A stretch of DNA of 51,185 bases from Candidatus Paracaedibacteraceae bacterium UBA6184. GTDB taxonomy: Bacteria; Pseudomonadota; Alphaproteobacteria; UBA6184. The notes beneath the pieces were generated by a model. The model was given only the letters and a program-made list of their open reading frames with translations, did not search any database and had not been told where the DNA came from. Where the stretch lies: contig DITM01000098.1 of NCBI GenBank assembly GCA_002422845.1, positions 1-51,185 on the forward strand, written 5' to 3'. The position numbers and the translations under genes are program-made. Shown here piece by piece: positions 18,051-26,501 of the stretch (the stretch's first letter is position 1; every line of letters begins with the position of its first letter).

Positions 18051-18482
18051 TTAATCAATAGATCTTAAGCGATAAAAGCGATGGACTCCAATATCAATAA
18101 CCGGCAACTTTCCAATGGCCCACGATGGCGGAGCCAGCCAGACCGCATGATAGTGATCCGATCCATTCACAACGTCTTCGCCTTTTCCTGCTAAAAATTC
18201 ATCTGCAACTGTTCTACATAATGAATATGTTTCATCGGTTATGTGATGCGTTAGTAACCGTTCTAGGTTTGGGTCGTTTTTATTCCAACATGAAAACTGA
18301 TACGGTTTTAAACATACCTCTCTGGGAGTTCTCCCAAAATACGACGGCTGAACACGCCAGCGATTCCAAATAACGCTAGCAACGGCGTTTAAAGCAATTA
18401 GCCCAACTTTTGCGACTTCACCCCTCGCCTCACCATATAATGTGCGTGCAATAATATCTACATCTGAAAATGTCTGAATCAT
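18051..18482 (-). CDS. Cell wall hydrolase, SleB family (phage endolysin)
   Basis: A 143-residue peptidoglycan hydrolase without a signal peptide. ARTLYGEARGE (about 12-22, with the catalytic Glu of the SleB fold), ALNAVASVIWNRW, REVCLKPYQFSCWN (about 53-67) and GSDHYHA are hallmark segments of the family. In GTA and phage clusters such an enzyme acts with the holin during lysis. Its ATG overlaps the TGA of the upstream phage gene (ATGA), so it still belongs to the old late operon, although the holin has been separated by four inserted secreted genes. Confidence 0.88.
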   Translation of the reverse strand: MIQTFSDVDIIARTLYGEARGEVAKVGLIALNAVASVIWNRWRVQPSYFGRTPREVCLKPYQFSCWNKNDPNLERLLTHHITDETYSLCRTVADEFLAGKGEDVVNGSDHYHAVWLAPPSWAIGKLPVIDIGVHRFYRLRSID

Positions 18483-19336
18483 GCAATTTTCCTTAGTGTT
18501 GGTTTACCCGTCCGTCGTAACGTTAATGTCCCCTCATAGGTTCCATCTTTTCGAACAAACGATTCTGATTGATACGCCTGAATCCAAGTCTCATCACCAA
18601 ATTGAGTGGTTAACTCGCAAGGGATTTCTCCTTGTTTAATTAGATGCATCAGGGGCAGAACTTTATGCCGCTCTGTCGGGTTTATAGAGTCCAGTCCATA
18701 CATATGATTCATCTCAAACACATTAATACGTTGTTCAAGCAACCCTTCATATGAATGAATGTTAATCTTTGTGTCAGTTTCGTTAGGGGTTAACGTCATG
18801 TATAATGCATCCCCTATTACTCCATCCGGCCCAAGATATCCGCCATAGGGATGAATATGTTTTCGTTTTGATGTTGCATTCACTATCCTGTGGTTTTCAA
18901 CCGTTTGGTGATCCACAACATGTGTGCCGCACGTGAAATAGTCTTTGGTATACAGTATCTGATTTTTGTATTGAGTTAGCTGAATCCCTTGGGTTTCAAT
19001 GTCCACTTCATTCCATCCTTTAATCACCAAATCGATGGATGAACACCGTCCATAGATCCGTTTAAGATCTCCGTCCAACTGCTGATAAATGGGTGTGGGT
19101 GAACACTGATGGGCATCTACATTCACGGTTGCAGTAATCTCTTTGTTCTGTACAAGTATTGGTTTTAGCTCAACATGAATGTTCACTCGCTCAGGAAATG
19201 TGTGTCGGCATAGGGCGTAAAGCTTTCCACATGATCCAGTTTGTACTAAGGATGGCCAACTAATGCGTGGTTTTTGTAACAGTTTGCGACGGCGTGCATT
19301 GGATCGAACCAATCGATTTATCCAGCGGTTTAACAT
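18479..19336 (-). CDS. Phage structural protein, probably tail
   Basis: A 285-residue protein without a signal peptide. It is placed between tail genes and the lysin and is coupled to the lysin by an ATGA overlap. It opens with a basic segment (NRLVRSNARRRKLLQKP) and then turns beta-rich (ELKPILVQNKEITATVNVD, IDLVIKGWNEVDIETQGIQL). The end, TYEGTLTLRRTGKPTLRKI, is the best-ordered part. AGGAGGAAGACT precedes the ATG, a very strong ribosome binding site. I assign it to the phage by position, since no specific family is recognised. Confidence 0.55.
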   Translation of the reverse strand: MLNRWINRLVRSNARRRKLLQKPRISWPSLVQTGSCGKLYALCRHTFPERVNIHVELKPILVQNKEITATVNVDAHQCSPTPIYQQLDGDLKRIYGRCSSIDLVIKGWNEVDIETQGIQLTQYKNQILYTKDYFTCGTHVVDHQTVENHRIVNATSKRKHIHPYGGYLGPDGVIGDALYMTLTPNETDTKINIHSYEGLLEQRINVFEMNHMYGLDSINPTERHKVLPLMHLIKQGEIPCELTTQFGDETWIQAYQSESFVRKDGTYEGTLTLRRTGKPTLRKIA

Positions 19337-19364
19337 AGTCTTCCTCCTGAGTTATGAAATAAAA

Positions 19365-19393
19365 AAGCCCCCATACGTTTCCGTACAGGGGTG
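19365..19393 (-). terminator. Intrinsic terminator
   Basis: On the minus strand, CCCCTGTACG-GAAA-CGTATGGGGG is followed by C and six T. It ends the transcript of the secreted Sel1-like gene before the phage tail gene that follows. Confidence 0.8.
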
Positions 19394-19415
19394 ATGTGTT
19401 AAAAAATAATATGGA

Positions 19416-19856
19416 TTAAAGTTCGGCTGTCTTATTAGCAGTTTTTGCTGCAATCCGATCTGTTCTTTTCTGCACATTTTCAGATTTATACTGTGTTTTT
19501 AATTGATTGGCTAAAACTGTATTTTTTGGAAATCCATACAGTCCCTTTGTATAGGCTAACCAAATATACAGTTGAGCATCAATGCATCCATTTTTAGCAA
19601 GCTCAATCAATTGATTTTTTTCAGCATCAGCTAGTATAACGATCGCCTGGGTAGTCTCTCGTATAGAATATAGATCATTTGATATAGGGAGTTCTAATTT
19701 TCTTAATAAAGCCTGATCTTCCAACGTTATACAGGATCGTTGCTTAATAGTAGCAGCCTCCGCGGAGTTTGAAACAGGTACCTCTGCGCTTCCATACGAT
19801 GCGGACAGAAACAGTATCACTAGTGCAAAAATGTGTTTAATATATGTCATGTTCAT
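19416..19856 (-). CDS. Secreted protein with a Sel1-like repeat
   Basis: A 146-residue protein. A signal peptide (YIKHIFALVILFLSASYGSA) is followed by a Cys-containing linker and a helical pair, LIELAKNGCIDAQLYIWLAY, which has the ELA..G...AQ..LA..Y spacing of Sel1 (TPR-like) repeats. The C-terminus is Lys/Ala-rich. GGAGAGAATGAAC spans the start, giving two possible ATG codons two residues apart. It sits between phage tail genes and carries its own terminator, so it is a cassette-like insertion. Confidence 0.6.
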   Translation of the reverse strand: MNMTYIKHIFALVILFLSASYGSAEVPVSNSAEAATIKQRSCITLEDQALLRKLELPISNDLYSIRETTQAIVILADAEKNQLIELAKNGCIDAQLYIWLAYTKGLYGFPKNTVLANQLKTQYKSENVQKRTDRIAAKTANKTAEL

Positions 19857-19910
19857 TCTCTCCTTGATGTAACTGATACTGATACTGATATAGAGAGTTT
19901 TTCAATCATT

Positions 19911-20105
19911 TCAAGAGCGTGAAGTAGATTGAGTTGCTAAATTTTCATACTTGGCGATCCATTTTGGGTCATCCGGTCTGGGCAACCACTTATTTCGGTG
20001 TGAAAATAATGCATTAATATCTACATTAAAACAGTTGCCTCCATATATATAATCAAGAGCTATCAACCGTTGAGCTTCTGGAACACCCACAATTGCAAGT
20101 TCCAT
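19911..20105 (-). pseudogene. Sel1-like protein fragment without signal peptide
   Basis: A 64-codon frame beginning MELAIVGVPEAQRLIALDY, which aligns by eye with the Sel1-like helix pair of the neighbouring 146-residue secreted protein (ELAKNGCIDAQLYIWLAY). There is no signal peptide, and the frame begins three bases after the stop of the phage tail gene. It is probably the 3' end of a once complete secreted paralogue. A real short protein cannot be excluded. Confidence 0.45.
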
Positions 20106-20108
20106 GAA

Positions 20109-21500
20109 CTATTTTATCCGATAAGATCTCTCAATATATTCTGCTGATTCACTCAGAATAGGATGCAGTCCAATTTCTAATTGGGTCATTGGAAAATCAG
20201 CTGCAAAAGCTTCAAACGCCTTGGTTTTATTGCGTTGATAATACTGATATTGATCATCAGCATCATGCATCACTTTAACCCACGCAACGATTTGATCTGG
20301 CGCTTTGGGCGATTGAACAGATTCACCCAATGACTGTGTTGACTGGATGGTTGAGTCAATCTGCAAAGCATCCGCCGAAGCCCACAAGAATGTAACATCT
20401 GCCCACGTGATGCCGCCCTCATTCGATATGGCATAGCTCACGATGGGTCCAGATATGGGCAGCGCTTGAATCCTTGGATCCAAAATTTTACACCATGCGT
20501 GTGTATCCAGGTCAGTGATTGAAAGATCATCTGTCACTAAAAGCCTGCATTTTACCTGTGTAATAAACGAACGATTTATGGCATAGGCTTTCATCCATTG
20601 AATCAGTTCATTGATGATTTCAGCGTCCGTCACCGATTCCATATCGTCGATCATAAGCCCTATGGATTCATCCGGTATGCGTGTTGCCACCGTAACTGTC
20701 GTATGCGTTGTGACCGGCATTGCCCAACTTAGCAGCAGTTTTACCGTATATGCTTGATATGGAATGCTGACCAGTTGATCTTTTTGATCCAAACATGTTA
20801 AAGATTTTGGCGCATTTGCACGTTGATAAGACGTCGGCAACAGCTCCGCATGTTGAATATCATAACCTGCTCGCAAGGCTTTAAACGCAAGCTTTGTCCA
20901 TTGATCCTCAAGGGCCGCCCCAGAATATGTCTCAACGCCATGGGACAATCGACCAAAAATATGAGACCCCACGTCCATCATCCCAGATTCCAGACGTTTA
21001 CTGTTTAATTTAACAGACGCTGAAAGCCCTTTTAACGGCTGATCGATGGGCGTAATATAAAGGCTATCCCGTTCATGCAATCCTTGAGTATTCCATATAG
21101 CCATGGGCTTATCCGCAGGAATCCAACGTACGGTATGGGTGACTCGATCAATATGAATGTACCCTGCCCTAGCCCCCTCGCAATCTTTGATAGTTGCTGA
21201 TACTTTTAAATCTTTATTCAAATCAGATATCACCTTTGAACGCTGAGCTTGAAACGTATCATCAAATGCTATGGCGGTTCACGTGCTTAATCCATCATGA
21301 ATATGAGTGGGTCGTTCATAGACACGCCCCTTAAACAGACACTCACCCCCTCTCCACAGGCTGACATCCGACGGATTAATATCGTGTGTAACTGGCAATT
21401 CCCAGGTTAATGTTGCGGGTTTTCCTTTTGACTGTTCCAGCCGAAATGAAAATACTTGGGTCAACTCAATTCCCAGTTCGTTACGAAGTGACCAGCTCAT
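20109..21500 (-). pseudogene. Phage tail protein gene with an in-frame TGA
   Basis: A 464-codon frame from the ATG at 21500 to the stop at 20109, broken once by a TGA at 21279-21281 (codon 74). Before it the text reads FSFRLEQSKGKPATLTWELP, and after it TAIAFDDTFQAQRSKVISDL runs on in the same frame for 389 codons. If translation restarts, an ATA/GTG/ATG near 21233 would give a 374-residue product without its N-terminus. By position (after the tail completion genes, before the lysin) it is a tail or baseplate component. Specific family not recognised. Its ATG overlaps the end of the preceding gene by four bases (ATGA). Confidence 0.65.
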
Positions 21501-21835
21501 GATGCAACCTCAGTAAATATATACGTCCAACTGTAATTAAAATCCCAGGGACTGTATTTATGCCCTCATTTTTCAAATCGAAACACGGCCATCTCATCAA
21601 AACCCCGCGGTTTGATCGTAACGCGATCTCCAACCTTTAACGAACATTTGGGTAAAATATCGCCATTTCCAGAAATTGTTAATGACCGAACTTCGCGCCC
21701 GTCTACAATTTCATCTCCTTGAATGGTTTTGCGAATGACTGGACGCCCAGATATACTTTCCAACTGTTCTAGATAGTCTCGATCGCTATTTTTTGGAAAC
21801 GATAATCCTGGAATCTTGGTATATCGTTCAACCAT
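21497..21835 (-). pseudogene. Small phage tail gene with an in-frame TGA
   Basis: The ATG at 21835 overlaps the TGA of the gene before it (TGATG). The frame runs 89 residues (KIPGLSFPKNSDRDYLEQLE, then a beta-rich LKVGDRVTIKPRGFDEMAVF) to a TGA at 21566-21568. It then reads on as GHKYSPWDFNYSWTYIFTEV to a second TGA that overlaps the start of the next tail gene as ATGA. That perfect coupling shows the ancestral gene was 112 codons long and the first TGA is new. The shortened 89-residue protein may still be made. Function: tail assembly by position only. Confidence 0.6.
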
Positions 21836-22188
21836 CAAACAACCTCCAATGCATATCGAATTAATACTGTACAGGTCACGTGTAACGGATCTGTGGAAAA
21901 CTGAGCAGTTTGCCCCCACCATTGGGTAAAGACATTCTCTGGATCCGTTGTTCGGATTAACGTATGAAATTGATTCAACCATTGCAACATGGCCTGCATG
22001 GGGGCGTCTGTTGATGGGTAAAATGCCACATTCAATGAAACCTCACATCCTTCCGGACGTTGAATCCAGCGCTGTATGTTAACCCCCATCACATTCGTTT
22101 GATCCGCAACGTGATGGCTTGCAATAACGGGAACTGATGGCCATTCTTGGCGCAAACGTTCCATAAAATCTACAACGATATCAGTCAT
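21835..22188 (-). CDS. Phage tail completion/terminator-like protein
   Basis: A 117-residue protein. The start at 22188 is chosen for its upstream GGAAGACTTATC; an earlier in-frame start would lie inside the dispersed repeat. It has an N-terminal helix (IVVDFMERLRQEWPSVPV), a beta-rich middle and a final strand (LHVTCTVLIRYALEV). Size, position after the head-closure gene and this layout fit tail terminator (DUF3168 or gp10-like) proteins, but the match is by context. The TGA overlaps the next ATG. Confidence 0.5.
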   Translation of the reverse strand: MTDIVVDFMERLRQEWPSVPVIASHHVADQTNVMGVNIQRWIQRPEGCEVSLNVAFYPSTDAPMQAMLQWLNQFHTLIRTTDPENVFTQWWGQTAQFSTDPLHVTCTVLIRYALEVV

Positions 22189-22231
22189 GATAAGTCTTCC
22201 TTTGGTTGAAAATTGAGAAAAGTTGAAAATA

Positions 22232-22310
22232 GACACTAGACCTTTGGTCAAGTGACATTTTAAGCCCACCCACCCCGGCAGACCGTCGGCAATGTGACGT
22301 TGCATCCACT
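22232..22310. repeat. Dispersed repeat A, shortened copy
   Basis: Contains the shared words TTTGGTCAAGTGACATTTT, CCCACCCACCCCGGCAGACC and, joined directly, the REP-like GGCAATGTGACGTTGCATCC. Compared with the longer copies at 24691, 30254 and 34451, the part GCAAGGGCTCCTA...CTGCC is missing. It lies between two phage genes, and its minus strand gives an open frame that is probably not a gene. Confidence 0.7.
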
Positions 22311-22326
22311 GGGTGAGGATGAGTAT

Positions 22327-22614
22327 TTAAAGTTGTTCTATTTTGAATTGAACTAATTGAGACTCTGGAAAATACACTGGCGGTTGTATGAGTTTCCACA
22401 GTTGATCGTTCCATTGGATGCGTATGTTATCTGCGTAATCAAATGGAGCCCGAACCGTTACTGTTGCTATGGATTTAGGGCTCAGCTGAGTCCGAACATC
22501 TGACCAAATCTCTGCGGTCTCTTTCCAAGACTCAGCCCCAGAATGTCCCCATGCATCATAAGTTCCAGCTGTGTGCACTAAAATTTGAATGCGATCTTTC
22601 CATCGTTTTGTCAT
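22327..22614 (-). CDS. Phage head closure / head-tail adaptor protein
   Basis: A 95-residue protein resembling the phage head-tail joining (SPP1 gp16-like) family: basic RWKDRIQIL at the start, WKETAEIWSDVRTQLSPKS in the middle, then IRIQWNDQLWKLIQPPVYFP and a final strand. GGAGATTTGTC precedes the ATG. In a GTA or HK97-type cluster this gene follows portal, protease, capsid and connector, as here. About 860 bases of foreign or decayed DNA now separate it from the connector fragment. Confidence 0.7.
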   Translation of the reverse strand: MTKRWKDRIQILVHTAGTYDAWGHSGAESWKETAEIWSDVRTQLSPKSIATVTVRAPFDYADNIRIQWNDQLWKLIQPPVYFPESQLVQFKIEQL

Positions 22615-22620
22615 GACAAA

Positions 22621-23080
22621 TCTCCTATTGATAATGTATTAAGTTTTGAACGGTACACCGGTAAGCTTATAAAAATTTCTTTACCCACTCTTCCTTTTAG
22701 GATAGCGTTTTTGAACTATCAACCAGCATAGCCATCTCAATATCTACACGCCCATGGCGTCAGCGTTTGCTGTCGTTTCAGCCCCATAACTTATAAACCA
22801 AGACCAGTGCCCAACGAATTACTGCCATTCGTGACAAATATCGGGGGGTGTGGTAACGTCACTATTACGCTAACAGCAGAACAAATCACCCCGTAGTCTC
22901 ATTTATTTGTAAACCTTCTGTTTTACGTATCAAATAGGCTTCAATCGCAGTTGAGGCAAAGTTGTTATAAGAAAACTTGAGTTCTATCATTCTGCTGACT
23001 AAGCACTCCTTAGAAGAAATCTATTTTCAGGTCACTTAGTTTCTGATACGTTTGTCATACAAACAGGAAAGTTCATCATA
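22621..23080. other. Decayed intergenic stretch without an intact gene
   Basis: No complete gene is visible. On the minus strand there are short protein-like pieces in changing frames: a 34-codon frame at 22886-22990 (KFSYNNFASTAIEAYLIRK), then PPIFVTNGSNSLGTGLGL and VDIEMAMLVDSSKTLS further down. These may be remains of one frameshifted gene. The last ~60 bases hold the promoter and ribosome binding region of the plus-strand secreted gene at 23081. Confidence 0.35.
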
Positions 23081-23485
23081 ATGAAAATATTAATTTATAT
23101 ATCAGCCAGTGCTGTCTTTTTTATGCCGACAGTCTCTGCTTCAGAAAGCCTAATAGAACGTCAAAATGCGTGCGCTCAATTGGAACCAACAGGTCAACTC
23201 ACACACCCTGAACTTCCCTTGGTATTGCAACCGTTCGTATGTCATGAAAACTTACCTGGACTCTCGAATAATGTGCTTCTGCACCTTATTCAGGCTCAGT
23301 ACGACGAACATTGTTCCGTCATTGCAAGGTTATCCTATGTTAGTTTTAAAATTCTGGAGGCAGAACCATTCTCAACCGAGGCAACTCAAGGGTCTCAAAC
23401 ATCAATAGCGTCAACCGTGCTTGTAGACCTCAGCCAAAACAGTAGTCTGGATTCTTTGCCTCCAACAGTACCGTTTAAACCATAG
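23081..23485 (+). CDS. Small secreted protein
   Basis: A 134-residue protein with a signal peptide (ILIYISASAVFFMPTVSASE). The mature part has four cysteines (ACAQLE, FVCHEN, HCSVIA) and a Ser/Thr-rich end. It is read against the phage genes and its 3' end overlaps the end of the connector fragment by 11 bases. An AGGAAAG lies upstream of the ATG. No family recognised. Confidence 0.55.
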   Translation: MKILIYISASAVFFMPTVSASESLIERQNACAQLEPTGQLTHPELPLVLQPFVCHENLPGLSNNVLLHLIQAQYDEHCSVIARLSYVSFKILEAEPFSTEATQGSQTSIASTVLVDLSQNSSLDSLPPTVPFKP

Positions 23486-23729
23486 TCTTAACTTTCATTG
23501 CTTTTAATGGAGCTAAGGCACCCTGTACGATAGACATATCAGGTGTATCACTGTCGTACAGGCATCGGATTAAGTTCATCCAAATACCCTCTATTAACGC
23601 AGAAACTGGCGTTACCCCACCCCGTCCAACTATGCGAATACTCCGAATTCCCGACGTTATCGGGGGCCAATCTGCATGAACCCCCAATCGATGACCTGCA
23701 ACAACGAATCGCTCTGCGGGTTGCGTAAA
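23475..23729 (-). pseudogene. 3' fragment of a phage head-tail connector gene
   Basis: A frame without a start, entered from the capsid gene in frame +1. It reads QPAERFVVAGHRLGVHADWP, then SIRIVGRGGVTPVSALIEGI, WMNLIRCLYDSD and ends GALAPLKAMKV. This is the usual C-terminal half of gp6/gp8-like connectors: a strand-rich part, then G-VP-ALIEAI and LY-R helices. The N-terminal half is missing, joined by deletion to the 3' end of the capsid gene. Confidence 0.55.
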
Positions 23730-24639
23730 ACTCTACATAGGGTTTTGCACTGTATGGATCACGCAAAATGGATAATTCCTGGCGATCCACGATTTGATAT
23801 CCTTGTTCAAAGTTACCAAAGGCCACAGAAATGCTAGGGTTTGATGGATCCAAAGCAGGCATATCATCAGAAATGATTACTGGATATCCTAACAATGTAT
23901 TGGAAGCTTCACCGGCAAGGCCGCTTCCCGTATGCCACAACACATGACCCGTTGCAGGATCTTTGATTTGACGAAGCTTTGATTGAGCCGACCTGGACAT
24001 TACCCAACATGCATTATGTAAGTATTCACTTTTGACGGAATCCAATGTCTTAAACAAGACCTCTAGCGCTGATTCATCATCCATGAACCCACCATTGACA
24101 AGCGTTGAAAACGTTTGAAGTTTCCCCCACGTTGCTACGTTAGTTCCTACATATTTCAAAAACCCTTTGGGTTGATTGACGCCATCACCTTGAATGAATC
24201 CTTTATTTTCAATGGCCGCCATTTGTGAGGCTATACGCCCCATCAACCAATCTTCAATTGGGATTTGAGCATCGTCAATTAAACGTTGGCTTAATCGTAA
24301 TTTGGCATACAGTTCATGTACTCCGATACGTCGTTTTTCTAACTGAGATGGATCCGTTTCATTGCGGGTTCCTGTTTCTGTTACCCAACCGACATTGGGC
24401 GAATTGCGCTCAACAACGATATCTAAGCTATCGCTAGAAATGGTTGTGCTGGACGCCAATTGACGCAAAGGGGACAAGGCATCCACCTTAGATTTTACTT
24501 GATCTCCAATCGCCGTAGGCATTACCAATCCGCCTTCAGCGCTTTCGCTGGTTAAGGACTTTGTTTCCCAGTTTACGGCTCCAGTTTGAACAAAGTTTTT
24601 GAATTCAGTTGTGGATTGATCATTAAGATATGGTGTCAT
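23548..24639 (-). pseudogene. HK97-type major capsid protein, 3' end lost
   Basis: The start at 24639 is supported by AGGAGAAACAAAT just before the ATG. The frame reads as a capsid of the HK97/GTA family: GGLVMPTAIGDQVKSKVDAL, SPLRQLASSTTISSD, VGWVTETGTRNETDPSQLE, ELYAKLRLSQRLIDDAQIPI, AAIENKGFIQGDGVNQPKGF and a late ILRDPYSAKPYVEFYATRR. Homologues then continue with roughly 15 residues like RVGGGV..FEAIK. Here the frame instead passes into connector DNA in the wrong frame and adds about 50 foreign residues (CCRSSIGGSC...). The N-terminal scaffolding delta domain is also short or absent. A shell-forming product is doubtful. Confidence 0.8.
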
Positions 24640-24690
24640 ATTTGTTTCTCCTGTTATGAACATTGATATAGTTAAAAGAAAAGGTAAGAT

Positions 24691-24800
24691 CAAATGGGCA
24701 CTTGCCCTTCGGTCAAGTGACATTTTCACCCACCCACCCCGCAGGCCGTCGCAAGAGCTCCTACGCCTGCTTCCCGCTAACGGCGTGCTTAACGCCCGCC
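24691..24800. repeat. Dispersed repeat A
   Basis: Copy overlapping the untranslated leader of the capsid gene: GGGCACTTGCCCTTCGGTC, AAGTGACATTTTCACCCACC, CCGCAGGCCGTCGCAAGAGC, TCCTACGCCTGC. It carries an extra hairpin-rich end (CCCGCTAACGGCGTGCTTAA) not seen in other copies. Confidence 0.75.
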
Positions 24801-24819
24801 GAAAGGTAGAATTTTGAAT

Positions 24820-24846
24820 AAAAAAAGCACCCCGAAGGGTGCTTTG
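24820..24846 (-). terminator. Intrinsic terminator
   Basis: On the minus strand AAGCACCC-TTCG-GGGTGCTT is followed by a T run. It ends the transcript of the secreted gene array before the capsid gene, which implies that capsid is not read from the array promoter. Confidence 0.85.
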
Positions 24847-24878
24847 AATTGATTAGACGTGTTACTTAGACACTCGTT

Positions 24879-25331
24879 TCATAGTTTGCTAACGTACTCC
24901 TCCACGTGCAAGATCAAAAAATAAGGACTTAATATATCTGCAAATGATAAAGGTAAATGGCTTAACTCTTTTGCCTGACCGATCTGTTTATCTCGTTCAG
25001 CAACACGCGACCAAAATGCGGTTTCTTCTTGCTTCGTCAACACATGAAACTTGCCATTAAGGTCTCGTGTGTGCAAAAACATATGAATCTTTGCTGGTGA
25101 AAATGAGATTTTTCTGTCCTCCAATAAGGCTTCAAACACAAACTGAACCAGTGTCTGATTGTGTGCAGATTTCGGAATGTTAAGGCTAAATGCTCCCTCT
25201 TTTTCAGTATAAAACACAGGGATATGAATACATTTCAACTGAGTATACGATTGATCATCTGTTGTCAAATCTGAACTTGCGGAAACTATCATGCACAGCA
25301 ACATCGATACTTTTAGAGCTAATTTGATCAT
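24879..25331 (-). CDS. Secreted protein, possible divergent ubiquitin-like fold
   Basis: A 150-residue protein with a signal peptide (IKLALKVSMLLCMIVSASSD). The mature sequence suggests two strands (KCIHIPVFYTE, GAFSLNIPKS), a helix (TLVQFVFEALLED), a strand (KIHMFLHTRDL) and a final turn plus strand (FADILSPYFLILHVEE). That order and the closing hydrophobic strand recall ubiquitin's beta-grasp fold; this is an inference from pattern, weaker than for the gene at 27534. It is the last of six same-strand secreted-protein genes and starts three bases after the stop of the one before. No enzyme motif seen. Confidence 0.55.
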   Translation of the reverse strand: MIKLALKVSMLLCMIVSASSDLTTDDQSYTQLKCIHIPVFYTEKEGAFSLNIPKSAHNQTLVQFVFEALLEDRKISFSPAKIHMFLHTRDLNGKFHVLTKQEETAFWSRVAERDKQIGQAKELSHLPLSFADILSPYFLILHVEEYVSKL

Positions 25332-25334
25332 GTA

Positions 25335-25850
25335 TTATTCACCTGTTTTTGACGGGTTGATTCTTGTGTGCAATGTGTAACTTCCATCCTCCATCAGATC
25401 TAGAAAATAGGCTGAAAAATTGATGTATTTTCCTCTCTCAACCGCCTTTTTAGGATACTCATTCGTCATCAATGCACACGTCGGAATACATGTACAAGAC
25501 ACGCCTTTTTCTGGTTTGTGTAATTTAGAACTAAGCACCTGAAGAGGTCTATTCAAAAGAAGAAAAGTCATTGTTTCAAATTTAGCGCCATTTAATTTCA
25601 AACTTGATATTAAACATCTTTTTATTACCAAAAATATCTCAACGTTGGAAGCAGACAATTTACACTCAATTTGAAACACTGCTGGATTACTGTTATCCAA
25701 CAAAACCATATTCTCATTAACTTTTAATTTAAACAGAAAGACCTTTTTTTGTGCAGACTCACGTGATTCAGCATGTAAGGTTATAGCTGTCTCAGAACCA
25801 ACTACACATTTCATGGTCAATATAAGACTTAATATAAAGATAAATCTCAT
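25335..25850 (-). CDS. Secreted protein, possible divergent ubiquitin-like fold
   Basis: A 171-residue protein with a signal peptide (RFIFILSLILTMKCVVGSE). The mature part has strands (KVFLFKLKVNE, AVFQIECKLSA), a hydrophobic helix (VEIFLVIKRCLISSLKL), a strand (ETMTFLLLNR), a Cys-rich loop (VSCTCIPTCAL) and a late YFLDLMEDGSYTLHTRI. The last motif is like the loop and final strand of ubiquitin (LSDYN...TLHLVL). The resemblance is suggestive only. It is tightly packed with the next gene of the array (3-base gap). Confidence 0.52.
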   Translation of the reverse strand: MRFIFILSLILTMKCVVGSETAITLHAESRESAQKKVFLFKLKVNENMVLLDNSNPAVFQIECKLSASNVEIFLVIKRCLISSLKLNGAKFETMTFLLLNRPLQVLSSKLHKPEKGVSCTCIPTCALMTNEYPKKAVERGKYINFSAYFLDLMEDGSYTLHTRINPSKTGE

Positions 25851-25884
25851 GATAATCCTTATTATTATATATTAATGATGGTTA

Positions 25885-26388
25885 TCATCTACGTTGGCAT
25901 TCACCTCCATCACATAAATACTCGCGATACTTTACCTCCACTAAATTAATTTCTAACGCTAGGTCTTTTAGCATTTCTAATTGATTTAACACCTCTGCAA
26001 ATGGAGCCTGCCATAATCTCGCACACATATTTACGTCATCACGCGCTGAATCTTTTCTGATTAATCGCAGTGAAGAACATTGCAAGTTAGATCTGAAATT
26101 TAATACGCCAACACGCTGAAATTTATGAATAAGATTTTCTACATTCGCTTCAATTATAGATTGAAGCGATTTGTCTGCGTATCTATTGTGTTCAAGGGCT
26201 AGAGTAAAACTATAGTACACGCTTAAGCATGCTTGATTACCATGATTGCAAACACAGTGCACTGGACTTCCGTTACTCACAAGTTTTACGTCCATATTCA
26301 ACTGAATTGATCCACTCACCAGACTTACCCACATCAAGGCAAAAATACTTAATTTTAAAAGAACTTTCACGTTGTTATCCCTTCTCAA
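25885..26388 (-). CDS. Secreted cysteine-containing protein of the array
   Basis: A 167-residue protein. A basic N-terminus and hydrophobic LLKLSIFALMWVSLVSGS form a signal peptide. Eight cysteines follow, several clustered (HCVCNHGNQAC; YLCDGGEC near the end), so disulfides or a metal site are possible. The order strand (YYSFTLALE), helix (SLQSIIEANVENLIHKF), strand (CSSLRLIRK) and closing LALEINLVEV is similar to its neighbours. No family recognised. It lies 34 bases before the next array gene. Confidence 0.55.
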   Translation of the reverse strand: MRRDNNVKVLLKLSIFALMWVSLVSGSIQLNMDVKLVSNGSPVHCVCNHGNQACLSVYYSFTLALEHNRYADKSLQSIIEANVENLIHKFQRVGVLNFRSNLQCSSLRLIRKDSARDDVNMCARLWQAPFAEVLNQLEMLKDLALEINLVEVKYREYLCDGGECQRR

Positions 26389-26501
26389 CTATAAATTGAT
26401 TGATTTGTATACATACTTACCCGAAAAGTCAAAATTTTTATCTTTAGAATAGACATCTTTTTAGTTTTCTCATTACCACTATGAATATTCAGTTAATTTC
26501 T

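Noticed and set aside
21279..21568. A changed genetic code (TGA read as Trp) in this genome.
   Set aside because: TGA serves as a normal stop elsewhere, for example at the end of proS (overlapping the lolC/E start) and in several ATGA overlaps, so two nonsense mutations are the simpler reading.
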